From Spirochaetota bacterium (GTDB lineage Bacteria > Spirochaetota > UBA4802 > JAFGJZ01): a stretch of DNA of 64,000 bases. Made by a program: the position numbers and the translations under genes. Positions 35,351 to 44,066 of the stretch are shown here, piece by piece; the stretch's first letter is position 1, and each line of letters opens with the position of its first letter. Where the stretch lies: NCBI GenBank assembly GCA_027858855.1, contig JAQIBV010000023.1:1-64000 (forward strand), in the 5' to 3' direction. The notes under the pieces were generated by a model, which did no database searches, had not been told where the DNA came from, and worked only from the letters and a program-made list of their open reading frames with translations.

Positions 35351-38104
35351 GTGAATTCTAGGAATATTTTTTCAAACATATGTGCTCTTGTTTCTTTCGG
35401 AACAGCTCTTTTTCTGATACCCACTCTTTTGACATATGCAGTCGATGATGTCGAAGTTATGGCTATAAATGCCGCCGTCAGCAATTTTTGTGGACCTTTC
35501 GGAGCGTGGGTCGCCGACTTCTTACGCTCTTCTTTCGGATATGCAGCCCTGCTAACACTGCCTCTCTTCTGTATAACCGGTTTATATTTTCTTGATGTAA
35601 TTGATAATGAAAACTATTTTCAGGCCTCATTTTCTATGCTACTGCTCTTCTTCTCTCTTGCAATCACCATTGCCCTGATTTCACCAAACAGTATTCCCCA
35701 ATTTTCTGGTGGCTATATCGGATACTATCTTGGAGCCTTTTTCACCAAGATTGCGGGCTCAAGAGTAACTCTTGTTTTATCGATAACCATTAATACTGTA
35801 TGTCTCTATTTTTCCGGCATTCTTTTACTGCTAAAGACCAGAGGAGTTCACATGTTCACTTTTTTAAAAAGCTCACCTGCAAAAGAGAATTCAACTCCTA
35901 AAAGACAATCTTCTTCTGTGAAACAGAGTCTTCAAGCTTCATATGTGCACATACCACTGCATAGTCAGATAAGAATTAGCAGAGACGCAAAAATGCCCTG
36001 GATAACACGAGAGACCATTTTGAGAAGAGAAGCGTCGCCACTTCCAGAGCCCCCCTCTGCACCTGTTCAATCTCCATTTCCCGGTGAACCTGCTCTTGAA
36101 ACATCACAGGCCTTTCTTGATGAGTTCAAAACCGATCCGGATTTCAATATGGACATAAATGAAATAAAAATTCCGGCGAATGATACCCGTATCTTTATGA
36201 AAGACGCCTTTTTTGACGAGCATGCTCTTGATATGACTAAACCTTTTAACGACTTCTCTGATGATAGAATTGAAGTTGTAGATAACATGGGTTTTACAAA
36301 CAAACGTGATAATTTCAAGATTTTTGATGCCCTGGAAATTACCGCCTCTGATAAAGAGTTCGTAGAAGAAAGCGCCAATGCTGATAACCAGACATCTGCT
36401 GCAGACCACTTTAACACACAACTGCAGGATGATTTTCAAGTCGATAACGAACCTGAACTATCTAATGAGAACGAATTCTTTGAAGAGGATAGTAGCATTC
36501 TTGAAGAGTCCGCAAATATTGCCCGCAGTTATAGTGAACCGCCTCCTGCTGATGTCGTAATAAAAAAAACCGAACCTGAACCCGAATCAAATCATGTACA
36601 GAGCAGAACACTATCTGCTCAAAACCTGCGAGTAGAAAAAGAAGATGAAACTGAAGGCACCGATTACCATAATAAATTCTTCACCTATGGCATCAATGAT
36701 GAGTACATTATTCCATCCTACTACTTCGGGATATCAAAAGAGATTGATTCTCATATCTGGAAGAAGGAGATTGAACGAAATTCTGAACTTCTGGTAAAGA
36801 CTCTTCAGGATTTCGGAATTGAATCCAAGGTTGCCCGCGTTAACCGAGGACCAGTTATTACTCTATACGAGATCCAGATTGCAGCAGGAGTCAAAGTTAA
36901 CCGGGTTTCCAATCTTTCAGATGATATCGCTATGGCTCTGGCGGCTTCACGCGTTCGTATCGTAGCTCCAATTCCTGGAAAATCGGCAGTTGGTGTCGAA
37001 ATTCCGAACCGTTCACGCGAAATGGTAACCATCGGAGACATATTCAATGACTCAACCTATCAAAAAGCCGACATGCAGCTAAAAGTCGGTATCGGTAAAG
37101 ATATTTTGGGGAAAACCGTAATGCTTGACCTCAAGACGCAACCGCACCTTCTGATAGCAGGGGCCACCGGATCCGGTAAATCGGTATGTGTAAACACTCT
37201 GATCTCAAGTCTGGTTTTCAATTATGATCCAGACCGGGTAAGATTTATAATGGTCGACCCGAAGATGGTAGAGCTTCAACTGTACAATGGTCTTCCACAC
37301 CAACTTACACCGGTAATAACAGAACCCGATATTGCGCCAAAAGCTCTTAAGTGGGCAATTTACGAGATGGAGCGGCGTTACCGTCTCTTGTCTGAAATTC
37401 ATACCCGTGATATCGAACGGTATAATCAGAAGGTCGAGTCGTACAAAGGACGGTCTGAACGGGAAAAGTTACCCTATATTGTTATAATCGTGGACGAACT
37501 TGCCGACCTGATGATGGTCGCACCGAAAGAGGTCGAAAACTACATTACCCGAATAGCCCAGAAGGCGCGAGCCGTAGGGATTCATCTTGTACTGGCAACT
37601 CAGCGCCCATCAGTCGATGTCATTACCGGTATCATCAAGGCGAACTTCCCTGCTCGAATAGCCTTTCAGGTTGCCCAGAAAACTGACTCACGAACTATTC
37701 TAGATCAGAATGGGGCCGAAACCCTGCTTGGCAAGGGTGACATGCTCTATCAGTCTCCAACCAGCTCTTTTCCGGTTCGTATTCAGGGCGCCTACATATC
37801 TGAAGATGAAATTATCGAACTTGTACGGCATGCACAAAAATATGGGAACCCTCACTATATCGACATCGAAGAGGAGGTCGACAAACGGGAAGCTGTAGAT
37901 ACCGCGGAGAGTGATGCCGAACAGGACGAAATGTTTGTTGAAGCAATGAAAATTATAGAAGTGACTCAAAAGGCTTCAGCCTCATACCTCCAGCGTCGGC
38001 TAAGTATCGGTTACAATCGCGCTGCCCGAATTATCGAACGGATGGAAGAACTCGGTTATGTTGGTCCTCAGCAGGGCAGTAAACCCCGTGATGTCCTGAT
38101 TTAA
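35351..38104 (+). CDS. ftsK: FtsK/SpoIIIE DNA translocase
   Basis: A 917-residue septal DNA pump for chromosome segregation. An N-terminal region of four membrane helices (1-170) is followed by a long acidic disordered linker (180-440, many Asp/Glu and FxxD stretches), then a RecA-like motor with ATGSGKSVCVN (Walker A near 604) and VIIVDELADLM (Walker B), and a gamma winged-helix domain at the C-terminus (ASASYLQRRLSIGYNRAARI) that reads KOPS-like sequences. The GTG start at 35351 has CGGAG eight bases before. The gamma domain suggests KOPS use, but the motif is not known. Confidence 0.96.
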   Translation: MNSRNIFSNICALVSFGTALFLIPTLLTYAVDDVEVMAINAAVSNFCGPFGAWVADFLRSSFGYAALLTLPLFCITGLYFLDVIDNENYFQASFSMLLLFFSLAITIALISPNSIPQFSGGYIGYYLGAFFTKIAGSRVTLVLSITINTVCLYFSGILLLLKTRGVHMFTFLKSSPAKENSTPKRQSSSVKQSLQASYVHIPLHSQIRISRDAKMPWITRETILRREASPLPEPPSAPVQSPFPGEPALETSQAFLDEFKTDPDFNMDINEIKIPANDTRIFMKDAFFDEHALDMTKPFNDFSDDRIEVVDNMGFTNKRDNFKIFDALEITASDKEFVEESANADNQTSAADHFNTQLQDDFQVDNEPELSNENEFFEEDSSILEESANIARSYSEPPPADVVIKKTEPEPESNHVQSRTLSAQNLRVEKEDETEGTDYHNKFFTYGINDEYIIPSYYFGISKEIDSHIWKKEIERNSELLVKTLQDFGIESKVARVNRGPVITLYEIQIAAGVKVNRVSNLSDDIAMALAASRVRIVAPIPGKSAVGVEIPNRSREMVTIGDIFNDSTYQKADMQLKVGIGKDILGKTVMLDLKTQPHLLIAGATGSGKSVCVNTLISSLVFNYDPDRVRFIMVDPKMVELQLYNGLPHQLTPVITEPDIAPKALKWAIYEMERRYRLLSEIHTRDIERYNQKVESYKGRSEREKLPYIVIIVDELADLMMVAPKEVENYITRIAQKARAVGIHLVLATQRPSVDVITGIIKANFPARIAFQVAQKTDSRTILDQNGAETLLGKGDMLYQSPTSSFPVRIQGAYISEDEIIELVRHAQKYGNPHYIDIEEEVDKREAVDTAESDAEQDEMFVEAMKIIEVTQKASASYLQRRLSIGYNRAARIIERMEELGYVGPQQGSKPRDVLI

Positions 38105-38215
38105 AATCCAAAACAACAAAACACATTATTAGCATAGCTTTTATTTATTATTGACGATTTAATAGCATCATTACTTATAGGAACAATATAAAATTTTAGA
38201 ACAGGATTCACTGAA

Positions 38216-38911
38216 ATGGATATAAAAAGTAAAACCCCTGACATCATAAAAACCAAATTCTCTGAGTTATTAGTGTATGTAAAGGGCAAAGAATTTCGCA
38301 GTAATGTTATTTTTGTAATTTTCCTCATCCTCATACGACTATTTGTTTTGGGCAACTACTCTGTTCCAACAGGTTCCATGAACCCGACAATTCTTGAAGG
38401 GGACAAATTTTTCTCTAACAAGCTGGCCTACAGCCTGAAACTACCCTTTTCAAAGATACATCCACTACGGTGGGGCATTCCAAAACGTGGTGATATTATT
38501 GCGTTTCTGTACCCAGTTGACGAGAGCATTGACTTTACAAAGCGTGTCATTGGTCTTCCCGGGGATAAAATCTTTATAGAGGGCGATACACTTAAAATAA
38601 ATGGTCAGACCATAGAAAAACGGGAAATCGAAGAGAGTGACGAGTACATCTTTTACGAAGAGGATCTTTTTGGAGTTAAACATATGATTCAGCACTCCAA
38701 ATTCGGTGGGCTTGATGTGGTCTTTGAAGAGACTGTACCGGAAAACCGTCTATTTGTAATGGGTGATAACCGCAACAACAGCTCTGACAGTCGTGTTTGG
38801 GGCTTTTTGCCGATAGAAAACGTTACCGGCAAGCTGATTTTCAGATGGCTATCAACTGATCCGAATAAATTCTTCAAAATCAGATTCAAACGGATCGGTC
38901 GAATAAAATAG
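38216..38911 (+). CDS. lepB: signal peptidase I
   Basis: A 231-residue membrane protease that removes signal peptides. One membrane helix (residues 30-46) is followed by the catalytic Ser54 in SVPTGSMNPT and Lys109 in FTKRVIGLPGD, with the C-terminal signature VMGDNRNNSSDSRVWG. The gene has only a weak ribosome site (AGGA). It follows ftsK by 111 bases. A convergent stem-loop lies beyond its end. Confidence 0.96.
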   Translation: MDIKSKTPDIIKTKFSELLVYVKGKEFRSNVIFVIFLILIRLFVLGNYSVPTGSMNPTILEGDKFFSNKLAYSLKLPFSKIHPLRWGIPKRGDIIAFLYPVDESIDFTKRVIGLPGDKIFIEGDTLKINGQTIEKREIEESDEYIFYEEDLFGVKHMIQHSKFGGLDVVFEETVPENRLFVMGDNRNNSSDSRVWGFLPIENVTGKLIFRWLSTDPNKFFKIRFKRIGRIK

Positions 38912-38943
38912 ATACTCGATACAGCCCTAAACAGTTTTTTAAG

Positions 38944-38979
38944 GTTTATCAGTAAAGTGCTGCTATTTTACTGATAAAC
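38944..38979. terminator. convergent stem-loop overlapping the end of the minus-strand gene
   Basis: GTTTATCAGTAAA (38944-38956) and TTTACTGATAAAC (38967-38979) are perfectly complementary over 13 bases. The stop codon of the 38949-39488 gene lies inside the left arm. It probably terminates both lepB and that gene, as an AGTTTTTTAAGG stretch lies to its left. Confidence 0.6.
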
Positions 38980-39488
38980 TCGCTGCTTTTTGACTTATCC
39001 CGCAACTCGACAGTATCAATTGATACCTGTTTAAGCACTTTACCCTTCTGCATTATAATAACCGTTATGCTATTGCCCTTGTCCAGGCAGAACCCGTATT
39101 CTCCATAACGGCAATAAGAGACTATTACTGTTAACGGGCTTTTTCCATTATACTTCTTTTGCTTTAAAGATGAAGCCAACGCCGAAAAAAACTTATCTGC
39201 CTCGGCCGTCAATATCTCATCAGAACGTGCTGCACTGAAAATCAGATCAACCACGATCGGTTCTGATTGAAGCTGAACTTTGACATCATCAATTGCAATT
39301 CCAAAAGGAGTTTTTCCATTCAGATCAACAGTCTGTTTTCGTCCATCACTGTAATGAAAGGTTTTAATGCCTTTTTTCTTATCAAAAATCACCTTTGTTC
39401 CGTCTTTTCGTTCCTCGCTAACGGTTTGAGCCATCAGGACAGTCATATACGAGACCAGTATAATACAAATTAAGCTATATTTTTTCAT
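38949..39488 (-). CDS. secreted hypothetical protein
   Basis: A 179-residue protein with a signal peptide ending near ATVLMAQ-like cleavage (after residue 20, LMA|QTV). The mature part has small strands (SEERKDGTKVIFDKKKGIKT, DGRKQTVDLNGKTPFGI) of an unclear beta fold. AAGGAG precedes the ATG. No family is recognised. It stands alone, with a stem-loop at its end. Confidence 0.7.
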   Translation of the reverse strand: MKKYSLICIILVSYMTVLMAQTVSEERKDGTKVIFDKKKGIKTFHYSDGRKQTVDLNGKTPFGIAIDDVKVQLQSEPIVVDLIFSAARSDEILTAEADKFFSALASSLKQKKYNGKSPLTVIVSYCRYGEYGFCLDKGNSITVIIMQKGKVLKQVSIDTVELRDKSKSSEFISKIAALY

Positions 39489-39616
39489 TATTTAATTACT
39501 CCTTATTACTCTGATCTTCTTTCCTCACCTAATGCGGGGAAATAATTTTCCAACACAGAGTCATTGCTCTTATCATCTCTACTTATGACAAGAGTAACTC
39601 TATTCTATTATCGGAT

Positions 39617-40411
39617 TTATTGGTCAAGAATTAACGAATGTAGAATGGTCTCGTCCTGGATTTTTATCTTTTTTAGAAGTGTTTTATTCAGAGTAATATT
39701 CTGCTCGTGGCTAATATTGAGAATTTTCTCGCGCAGAGCCTTGTTCTCGCGATCATCTTTATACCTGTGAATGTAATCATGAAGCTTTTTAAGCTCGGGC
39801 GCATATGCAATATACCGCTGCAACGCCATAGTACTTACTCCCCAGTAAAGAACAAAAATTAAAACTACTACCGGCACAAACCGTCGACGACCATGCCCTA
39901 TCCATTTGGCATACAAACGGTAAACCCCACAAGCCAGATGAATCATGGTCAGAGTCATAAGAATATGATAAAATATCTGAAATTTGATATCGGCAATTCG
40001 TACAGAGGTAGAGATAATGTTAATTTCAGTAACGCGAGCAAGAACAATAACCGCAACATGCAGTAATGCGAAAAAAATAAGCAATAGACCAGAGAAGAGC
40101 TGAACAAGCCAGAGTGCAGTTTCAGGGTAATGAATATGCCGAAAAGCCTGTGAAAACGAATCAAGTTTATGGCGCTGTTTAAGTAAGGCCACGGTGATAT
40201 GAGTTAGTAGTCCGACAATGACAAGAGGAGTACCCACCTGAGCAAAATAGAACTTTTCCAGAAGAAGAGCCATTTCATTAAATGCATCCGGTCCAAGTAA
40301 AATGGATGCGTCCATAAAAAGATGAGCCATAATAAAAAGAACCAGACAAAAGCCGGTTAAGGATAGCAGCATATCCACCAGCAAAGACCGGTTCTTTGAA
40401 AAAAGTTTCAT
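39617..40411 (-). CDS. FrdC-like dihaem cytochrome b subunit, orphan
   Basis: A 264-residue five-helix protein resembling the quinone-binding cytochrome b of Wolinella-type fumarate reductase. GFCLVLFIMAHLFMDASILLG, PETALWLVQLFSGLLL and HLACGVYRLYAKW match its helix I, III and V regions. Four candidate haem-ligand His are kept at 30, 71, 118 and 158, spaced 41, 47 and 40 residues (49, 50 and 39 in Wolinella). A charged C-terminal tail of about 60 residues is extra. No FrdA/FrdB genes are beside it. It lies 14 bases after the membrane protein gene upstream. Confidence 0.85.
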   Translation of the reverse strand: MKLFSKNRSLLVDMLLSLTGFCLVLFIMAHLFMDASILLGPDAFNEMALLLEKFYFAQVGTPLVIVGLLTHITVALLKQRHKLDSFSQAFRHIHYPETALWLVQLFSGLLLIFFALLHVAVIVLARVTEINIISTSVRIADIKFQIFYHILMTLTMIHLACGVYRLYAKWIGHGRRRFVPVVVLIFVLYWGVSTMALQRYIAYAPELKKLHDYIHRYKDDRENKALREKILNISHEQNITLNKTLLKKIKIQDETILHSLILDQ

Positions 40412-40425
40412 CTGTTAAACTAACG

Positions 40426-41031
40426 TTATCGCATTTTTCGCGAATCGTATTGCTTTAAATAGTCTTCAACCAGGTTCTTACGACCAACTGGCTTCTCTTT
40501 GACAGGAACAAGACGCGAAGTGAAGAATCGTCCAATCGCTGCAAACATAGAACCAATTGCCACAAAGAAGGCTACTATCATACGTCCAAGAAATGCCAGA
40601 AACCGGAAAATAAAATTCGGGCGAGCCGAATACTTACCGGCAGCAACAGACGAAGCTGCAGCACCTGAAACCCCGGACGAGACAGCCGATGCAACCGATG
40701 AACCAGAGGATCGTTTTCCATATACTCCGGAAACAGGAATAACAAGGTTACGGTTGTAAGCACGCTGAAAGTCCTGTCGTGTCGCTGTTCCGGCCTTACG
40801 CCAGAAGAAGATAGGCGCCGAAGACATTGTCATTCGGTCAATGAAAAAGAGCAAAAGATAGTAGAAATACAACAGGATGTTTAAAAAGAACATGAAAAAG
40901 TTATACCAAATGTCCATGAAGGCCCAGAAGACATCTATAATTACTTTTCCAAAATCCACCAGCTTATAAAAAAAGTTAAAGAAGTTATCAATCGCATCAT
41001 TTAAAAATTGTTTAACAAGACGGTAATCCAT
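40426..41031 (-). CDS. hypothetical membrane protein
   Basis: A 201-residue protein with two long aromatic-rich hydrophobic stretches near the N-terminus (about residues 29-65: FFMFFLNILLYFYYLLLFF), an Ala/Ser/Gly-rich linker (100-130), another hydrophobic segment near 145-165 and a basic C-terminus. GAGG precedes the ATG. It is 14 bases upstream of the FrdC-like gene and likely in one operon; a role in the same membrane complex is possible. No family is recognised. Confidence 0.7.
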   Translation of the reverse strand: MDYRLVKQFLNDAIDNFFNFFYKLVDFGKVIIDVFWAFMDIWYNFFMFFLNILLYFYYLLLFFIDRMTMSSAPIFFWRKAGTATRQDFQRAYNRNLVIPVSGVYGKRSSGSSVASAVSSGVSGAAASSVAAGKYSARPNFIFRFLAFLGRMIVAFFVAIGSMFAAIGRFFTSRLVPVKEKPVGRKNLVEDYLKQYDSRKMR

Positions 41032-41184
41032 ATAATCCTCATGCTTGTCTCAAGAACAGTTTCTTCTCATCAAAAAGCAACAGTACGTTACAATCAGCAA
41101 GAGTCTTACCACTATAATAAATCAACATTCAGTCAATAACATTTTTTAGCCATCCCCGCCCCTTCGGGCTTGGATGCAGACCTG

Positions 41185-41733
41185 CTATAACTGATACCTG
41201 ACTGCTTTTCGTAAAGCTTCTGACTTGTCACGACCGGCCAGAAGGGCAATGATTTCAAGTGAAAATAGCATTGCAGAACCAGCAGCATCAGCAGTCACAA
41301 TGTTGCCATCAACAGTGCACGATTCCCCAGTAAAAGTGACAGTGTCATCAAACAGCTTTTCCGTTCCCGGAGAACAGGTAGCTCTTTTGTCTTTTAATAA
41401 CCGTGCTCGAAAAAGAACGCGTGGGGCTGCACATATTGCCGCAACAACACTCCTTCTATCATACAGATGACGAACAAATCCGATAACACGGTCATCGTTC
41501 ATCAGATTATCACTACCTGGAAGGCCACCCGGACAAACAACACAATCATAAGTAGAAGTGTTGGCATTATCAATCAACAAATCACTCTGAATTGTTATTC
41601 CCCGTGCTCCCTTTACCATTCCTCCGCCGATCGATACTATATCAACCGACATCTGTGCCCTACGCAGCATATTAACCGATGTTACTGTTTCAATCTCTTC
41701 AAAACCTTCAGCAAGTAAAACCGCACATTTCAT
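41185..41733 (-). CDS. DJ-1/PfpI family protein
   Basis: A 182-residue protein of the DJ-1/ThiJ group. The nucleophile elbow with catalytic Cys is VVAAICAAPRVL (Cys near residue 103), preceded by the conserved Glu in LAEGFEEIETVT. VVCPGGLPGSDNL is the typical glycine loop. Members act as deglycases, glyoxalases or redox-linked chaperones. GGAGG precedes the ATG. It is separate from its neighbours and probably monocistronic. Confidence 0.93.
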   Translation of the reverse strand: MKCAVLLAEGFEEIETVTSVNMLRRAQMSVDIVSIGGGMVKGARGITIQSDLLIDNANTSTYDCVVCPGGLPGSDNLMNDDRVIGFVRHLYDRRSVVAAICAAPRVLFRARLLKDKRATCSPGTEKLFDDTVTFTGESCTVDGNIVTADAAGSAMLFSLEIIALLAGRDKSEALRKAVRYQL

Positions 41734-41821
41734 ACTTCCTCCAAAGAACTGGTTTTCATTGTCTTTTTACTTAAAATAACAACTATTAGAATCTTTTCAA
41801 CTATGTTACCTGTGCAAGCAG

Positions 41822-41857
41822 CCCAGCACCACTTTGTTTTTCCAAAGTAGTACTGTA
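41822..41857. repeat. imperfect hairpin with CCAGCACCAC box
   Basis: CCAGCACCACTTTG pairs with CAAAGTAGTACTG across a short T-rich loop, with two G-T pairs in minus-strand sense. It sits between the ends of pth and the start of the DJ-1 gene. The box CCAGCACCAC is shared with the hairpin at 4229-4262, suggesting a small family of hairpin repeats. Confidence 0.4.
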
Positions 41858-41904
41858 GAATAAAATCATATTCTTAATATAAAAATTTTATAGAGTTACA
41901 AAAT

Positions 41905-42438
41905 TCATTCAGTCACACAGACTTTTTCAATCAGTGCTATCACCTTCTCATAGCACTCTTCAAGGCTTGATGTCTCGTCATCATTAAAATCTGATAGAAC
42001 ATACGATGCCACTGACATCTCTTCATGTGGAGGTCGACCGATACCGAAACGAATACGTACAAAGTCAGCAGTTCCAATACTACTGATAATTGACCGTATT
42101 CCGTTATGTCCTTTATGACCGCCTCCCCGTTTTTCACGTATATCTCCAAAAGAGAGCTCTAACTCGTCGTGTATAACAATAAGATCGTTTTTATTCAATC
42201 CATAATAGTGTAACGCAACAGCAACGGCCTCACCGCTATTATTCATGAAGGTTTGCGGTAATAAAAGAAGAACATCCTCATTTAGAATTTTAAGACGTGC
42301 AGTTAATGAAAGACTCTCTTTTTTGGTTATTTGCACATTATGCTTCTGTGCCATATAATATCCGCTCAAAAAACCGCAATTATGACGGTTCAAATGGTAT
42401 TTTCGACCGGGATTTCCCAGACATGCTATAAGTTTCAT
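41905..42438 (-). CDS. pth: peptidyl-tRNA hydrolase
   Basis: A 177-residue enzyme that releases peptides stuck on tRNA. The catalytic His is in LNRHNCGFL (about residue 19), with FMNNSGEAV, VIHDELEL (Asp) and RGGGHKGHNGIRSI loops all conserved. AGGAAA precedes the ATG. The STAS-domain gene lies 32 bases upstream on the same strand. Confidence 0.97.
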   Translation of the reverse strand: MKLIACLGNPGRKYHLNRHNCGFLSGYYMAQKHNVQITKKESLSLTARLKILNEDVLLLLPQTFMNNSGEAVAVALHYYGLNKNDLIVIHDELELSFGDIREKRGGGHKGHNGIRSIISSIGTADFVRIRFGIGRPPHEEMSVASYVLSDFNDDETSSLEECYEKVIALIEKVCVTE

Positions 42439-42470
42439 AGTGTTTCCTGATTGTTTTGTGGGTGTTAAAA

Positions 42471-42809
42471 CTATTGATGCAGAAAAGAGAGCGCTTCATC
42501 ATGACTCTTTACGATATTCATGTATCGTTGAACTCCGGTTATTGTAAACAATTTTTCAATATCTTTCTGAACACAACAGAAGCAGATTTTTTTATTACTT
42601 CGCAGGGCAAACGTATGAAGGGAAAAGAACATGCCAAATGCTGCACTGCACAAAAACGATACATCAACCAGATTAACAACCAGACCTGAATCTGAATCCG
42701 AGATTGCGGCAGTTAAAACATCTTTAATTTCGTCAATCATGTCGTTCGAAAGAGAACCTTTCAAACAAACAGAAGAGACTCCATTATCCATTTTAACATC
42801 ATAGTTCAT
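42471..42809 (-). CDS. STAS-domain protein, anti-sigma factor antagonist type
   Basis: A 112-residue single-domain protein of the SpoIIAA/RsbV kind. The strand-turn with the phosphorylated Ser is VVNLVDVSFLCSAAFGMFF, where Ser follows the Cys; a second SLHTFALRSNKKICFCC completes the fold. The start at 42809 is chosen because AGGGG is eight bases before it. No kinase or phosphatase partner is beside it. It may belong to a partner-switching system or a motility or stress pathway; its target is not known. Confidence 0.88.
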   Translation of the reverse strand: MNYDVKMDNGVSSVCLKGSLSNDMIDEIKDVLTAAISDSDSGLVVNLVDVSFLCSAAFGMFFSLHTFALRSNKKICFCCVQKDIEKLFTITGVQRYMNIVKSHDEALSFLHQ

Positions 42810-43073
42810 TACCATTTCCCCTCTTTTACTAAACCTAACCTCTATCTTTCATTAGTCAAGATAAATCTTAAGAGGCTTTTTTAAAAAAAACTTGCGCTAT
42901 TTCAGACATAACAGCTAATAAAATAGATAATAAAAAAATCCTTGTTCAGGAAAGTTTACACTCTAACCCTGATCAGGACATACAGCATTTTTGTCACGGT
43001 TTATTAACAACCTATCATAAATTCTGAAAAAATCAGACGTAACAAATACTATTATTAAATACCGAAGAGATAT

Positions 43074-44066
43074 ATGAAATTAATAAAAATTGCCCTGATA
43101 CTGATACTTACAACCATCCCTGTCGCATCAGCCATTGCGGATGCCAGTGATGAATGGTACACTGTAGATAAAGTAATTGCTCTTGTAAATGATGACCCGA
43201 TTCTTTACAGCGAGCTGTCAAAACGCGTTGAGTTGAACAAAAAAAGAAAAAACGTCTCTAAAAAAGACCGTAAAAACCTGACCTTTTCAACACTTGACTC
43301 CTTTATAAATGAAAAACTGCTTCACCAGGCAGCCAATCGTGAATACATTCTTGTGAGTGAGGAAAAGGTTGATAGCAAAATTAAAGAGTTAATGGAATAT
43401 ACAGGCTCTAAAAACCTGGAGCAATTCAAAAAAGCTGTAGAAAAAAACGAGAACATCCCCTATGAGGCTTACCGTGAAGAGCTGAAAAATCAGCTTATTA
43501 TTGAACAGATCATGGTCTATGCAATGACCTACACTCCACCGACCGAAGCTGAAGCCAAGGCTTGGTACAACAAAAATAAAAGCCAACTTCTGCAACTGAG
43601 ATTTCAGCATATTCTAATCACTCCCAAGGGCGATTCATTCTCTGCCGAAAAGGCCGCCAATGAGCAGATTTCACAGTTGCGAGAAAAAGCTCTTTCTGGT
43701 GAATCGTTCGCTCGATTAGCACGGCAACACTCTGAAGACAAGGCTTCTGCACGAGCCGACGGATTTATAGACTGGATATCTCCTGGACAACTAGATCAGC
43801 GTTTCGCCTATGTTGTCTATAACATGAAAAAGCGGGGAGAGATATCCCAGGTTTTCAAATCATCATTTGGTTACCACATCGTCAAATTTTACGGCCGACG
43901 ATACATGCCGTTTGAAGAAATACGGAACCGTATATTTCAGATGATTTCTCAGGAGGCGCGGATGAAACAGTTTCAGGAATGGGTAAAGTCTGAACGTGAA
44001 AAATCTCACATCAGCGTATATGTCGATGGTTTTGATAAATATCGCGCATCTTTGGAGAAAAAATGA
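43074..44066 (+). CDS. SurA/PpiC-like peptidyl-prolyl isomerase
   Basis: A 330-residue exported chaperone. The signal peptide is MKLIKIALILILTTIPVASA, cleaved before IADASD or nearby. A SurA-type N-domain (VDKVIALVNDDPILYSELSKR) is followed by one parvulin domain (LRFQHILITPKGDSF, GGFIDWISPGQ-like, SFGYHIVKFYGRR). It assists outer-membrane protein folding. It overlaps the next gene by four bases. AGAG lies before the ATG. Confidence 0.92.
   Translation: MKLIKIALILILTTIPVASAIADASDEWYTVDKVIALVNDDPILYSELSKRVELNKKRKNVSKKDRKNLTFSTLDSFINEKLLHQAANREYILVSEEKVDSKIKELMEYTGSKNLEQFKKAVEKNENIPYEAYREELKNQLIIEQIMVYAMTYTPPTEAEAKAWYNKNKSQLLQLRFQHILITPKGDSFSAEKAANEQISQLREKALSGESFARLARQHSEDKASARADGFIDWISPGQLDQRFAYVVYNMKKRGEISQVFKSSFGYHIVKFYGRRYMPFEEIRNRIFQMISQEARMKQFQEWVKSEREKSHISVYVDGFDKYRASLEKK

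Noticed and set aside
41155-41182. terminator after the DJ-1 gene
   Set aside because: CATCC/GGATG and GCCC/GGGC pair, but mismatches split the stem and no T-tract follows on the minus strand.
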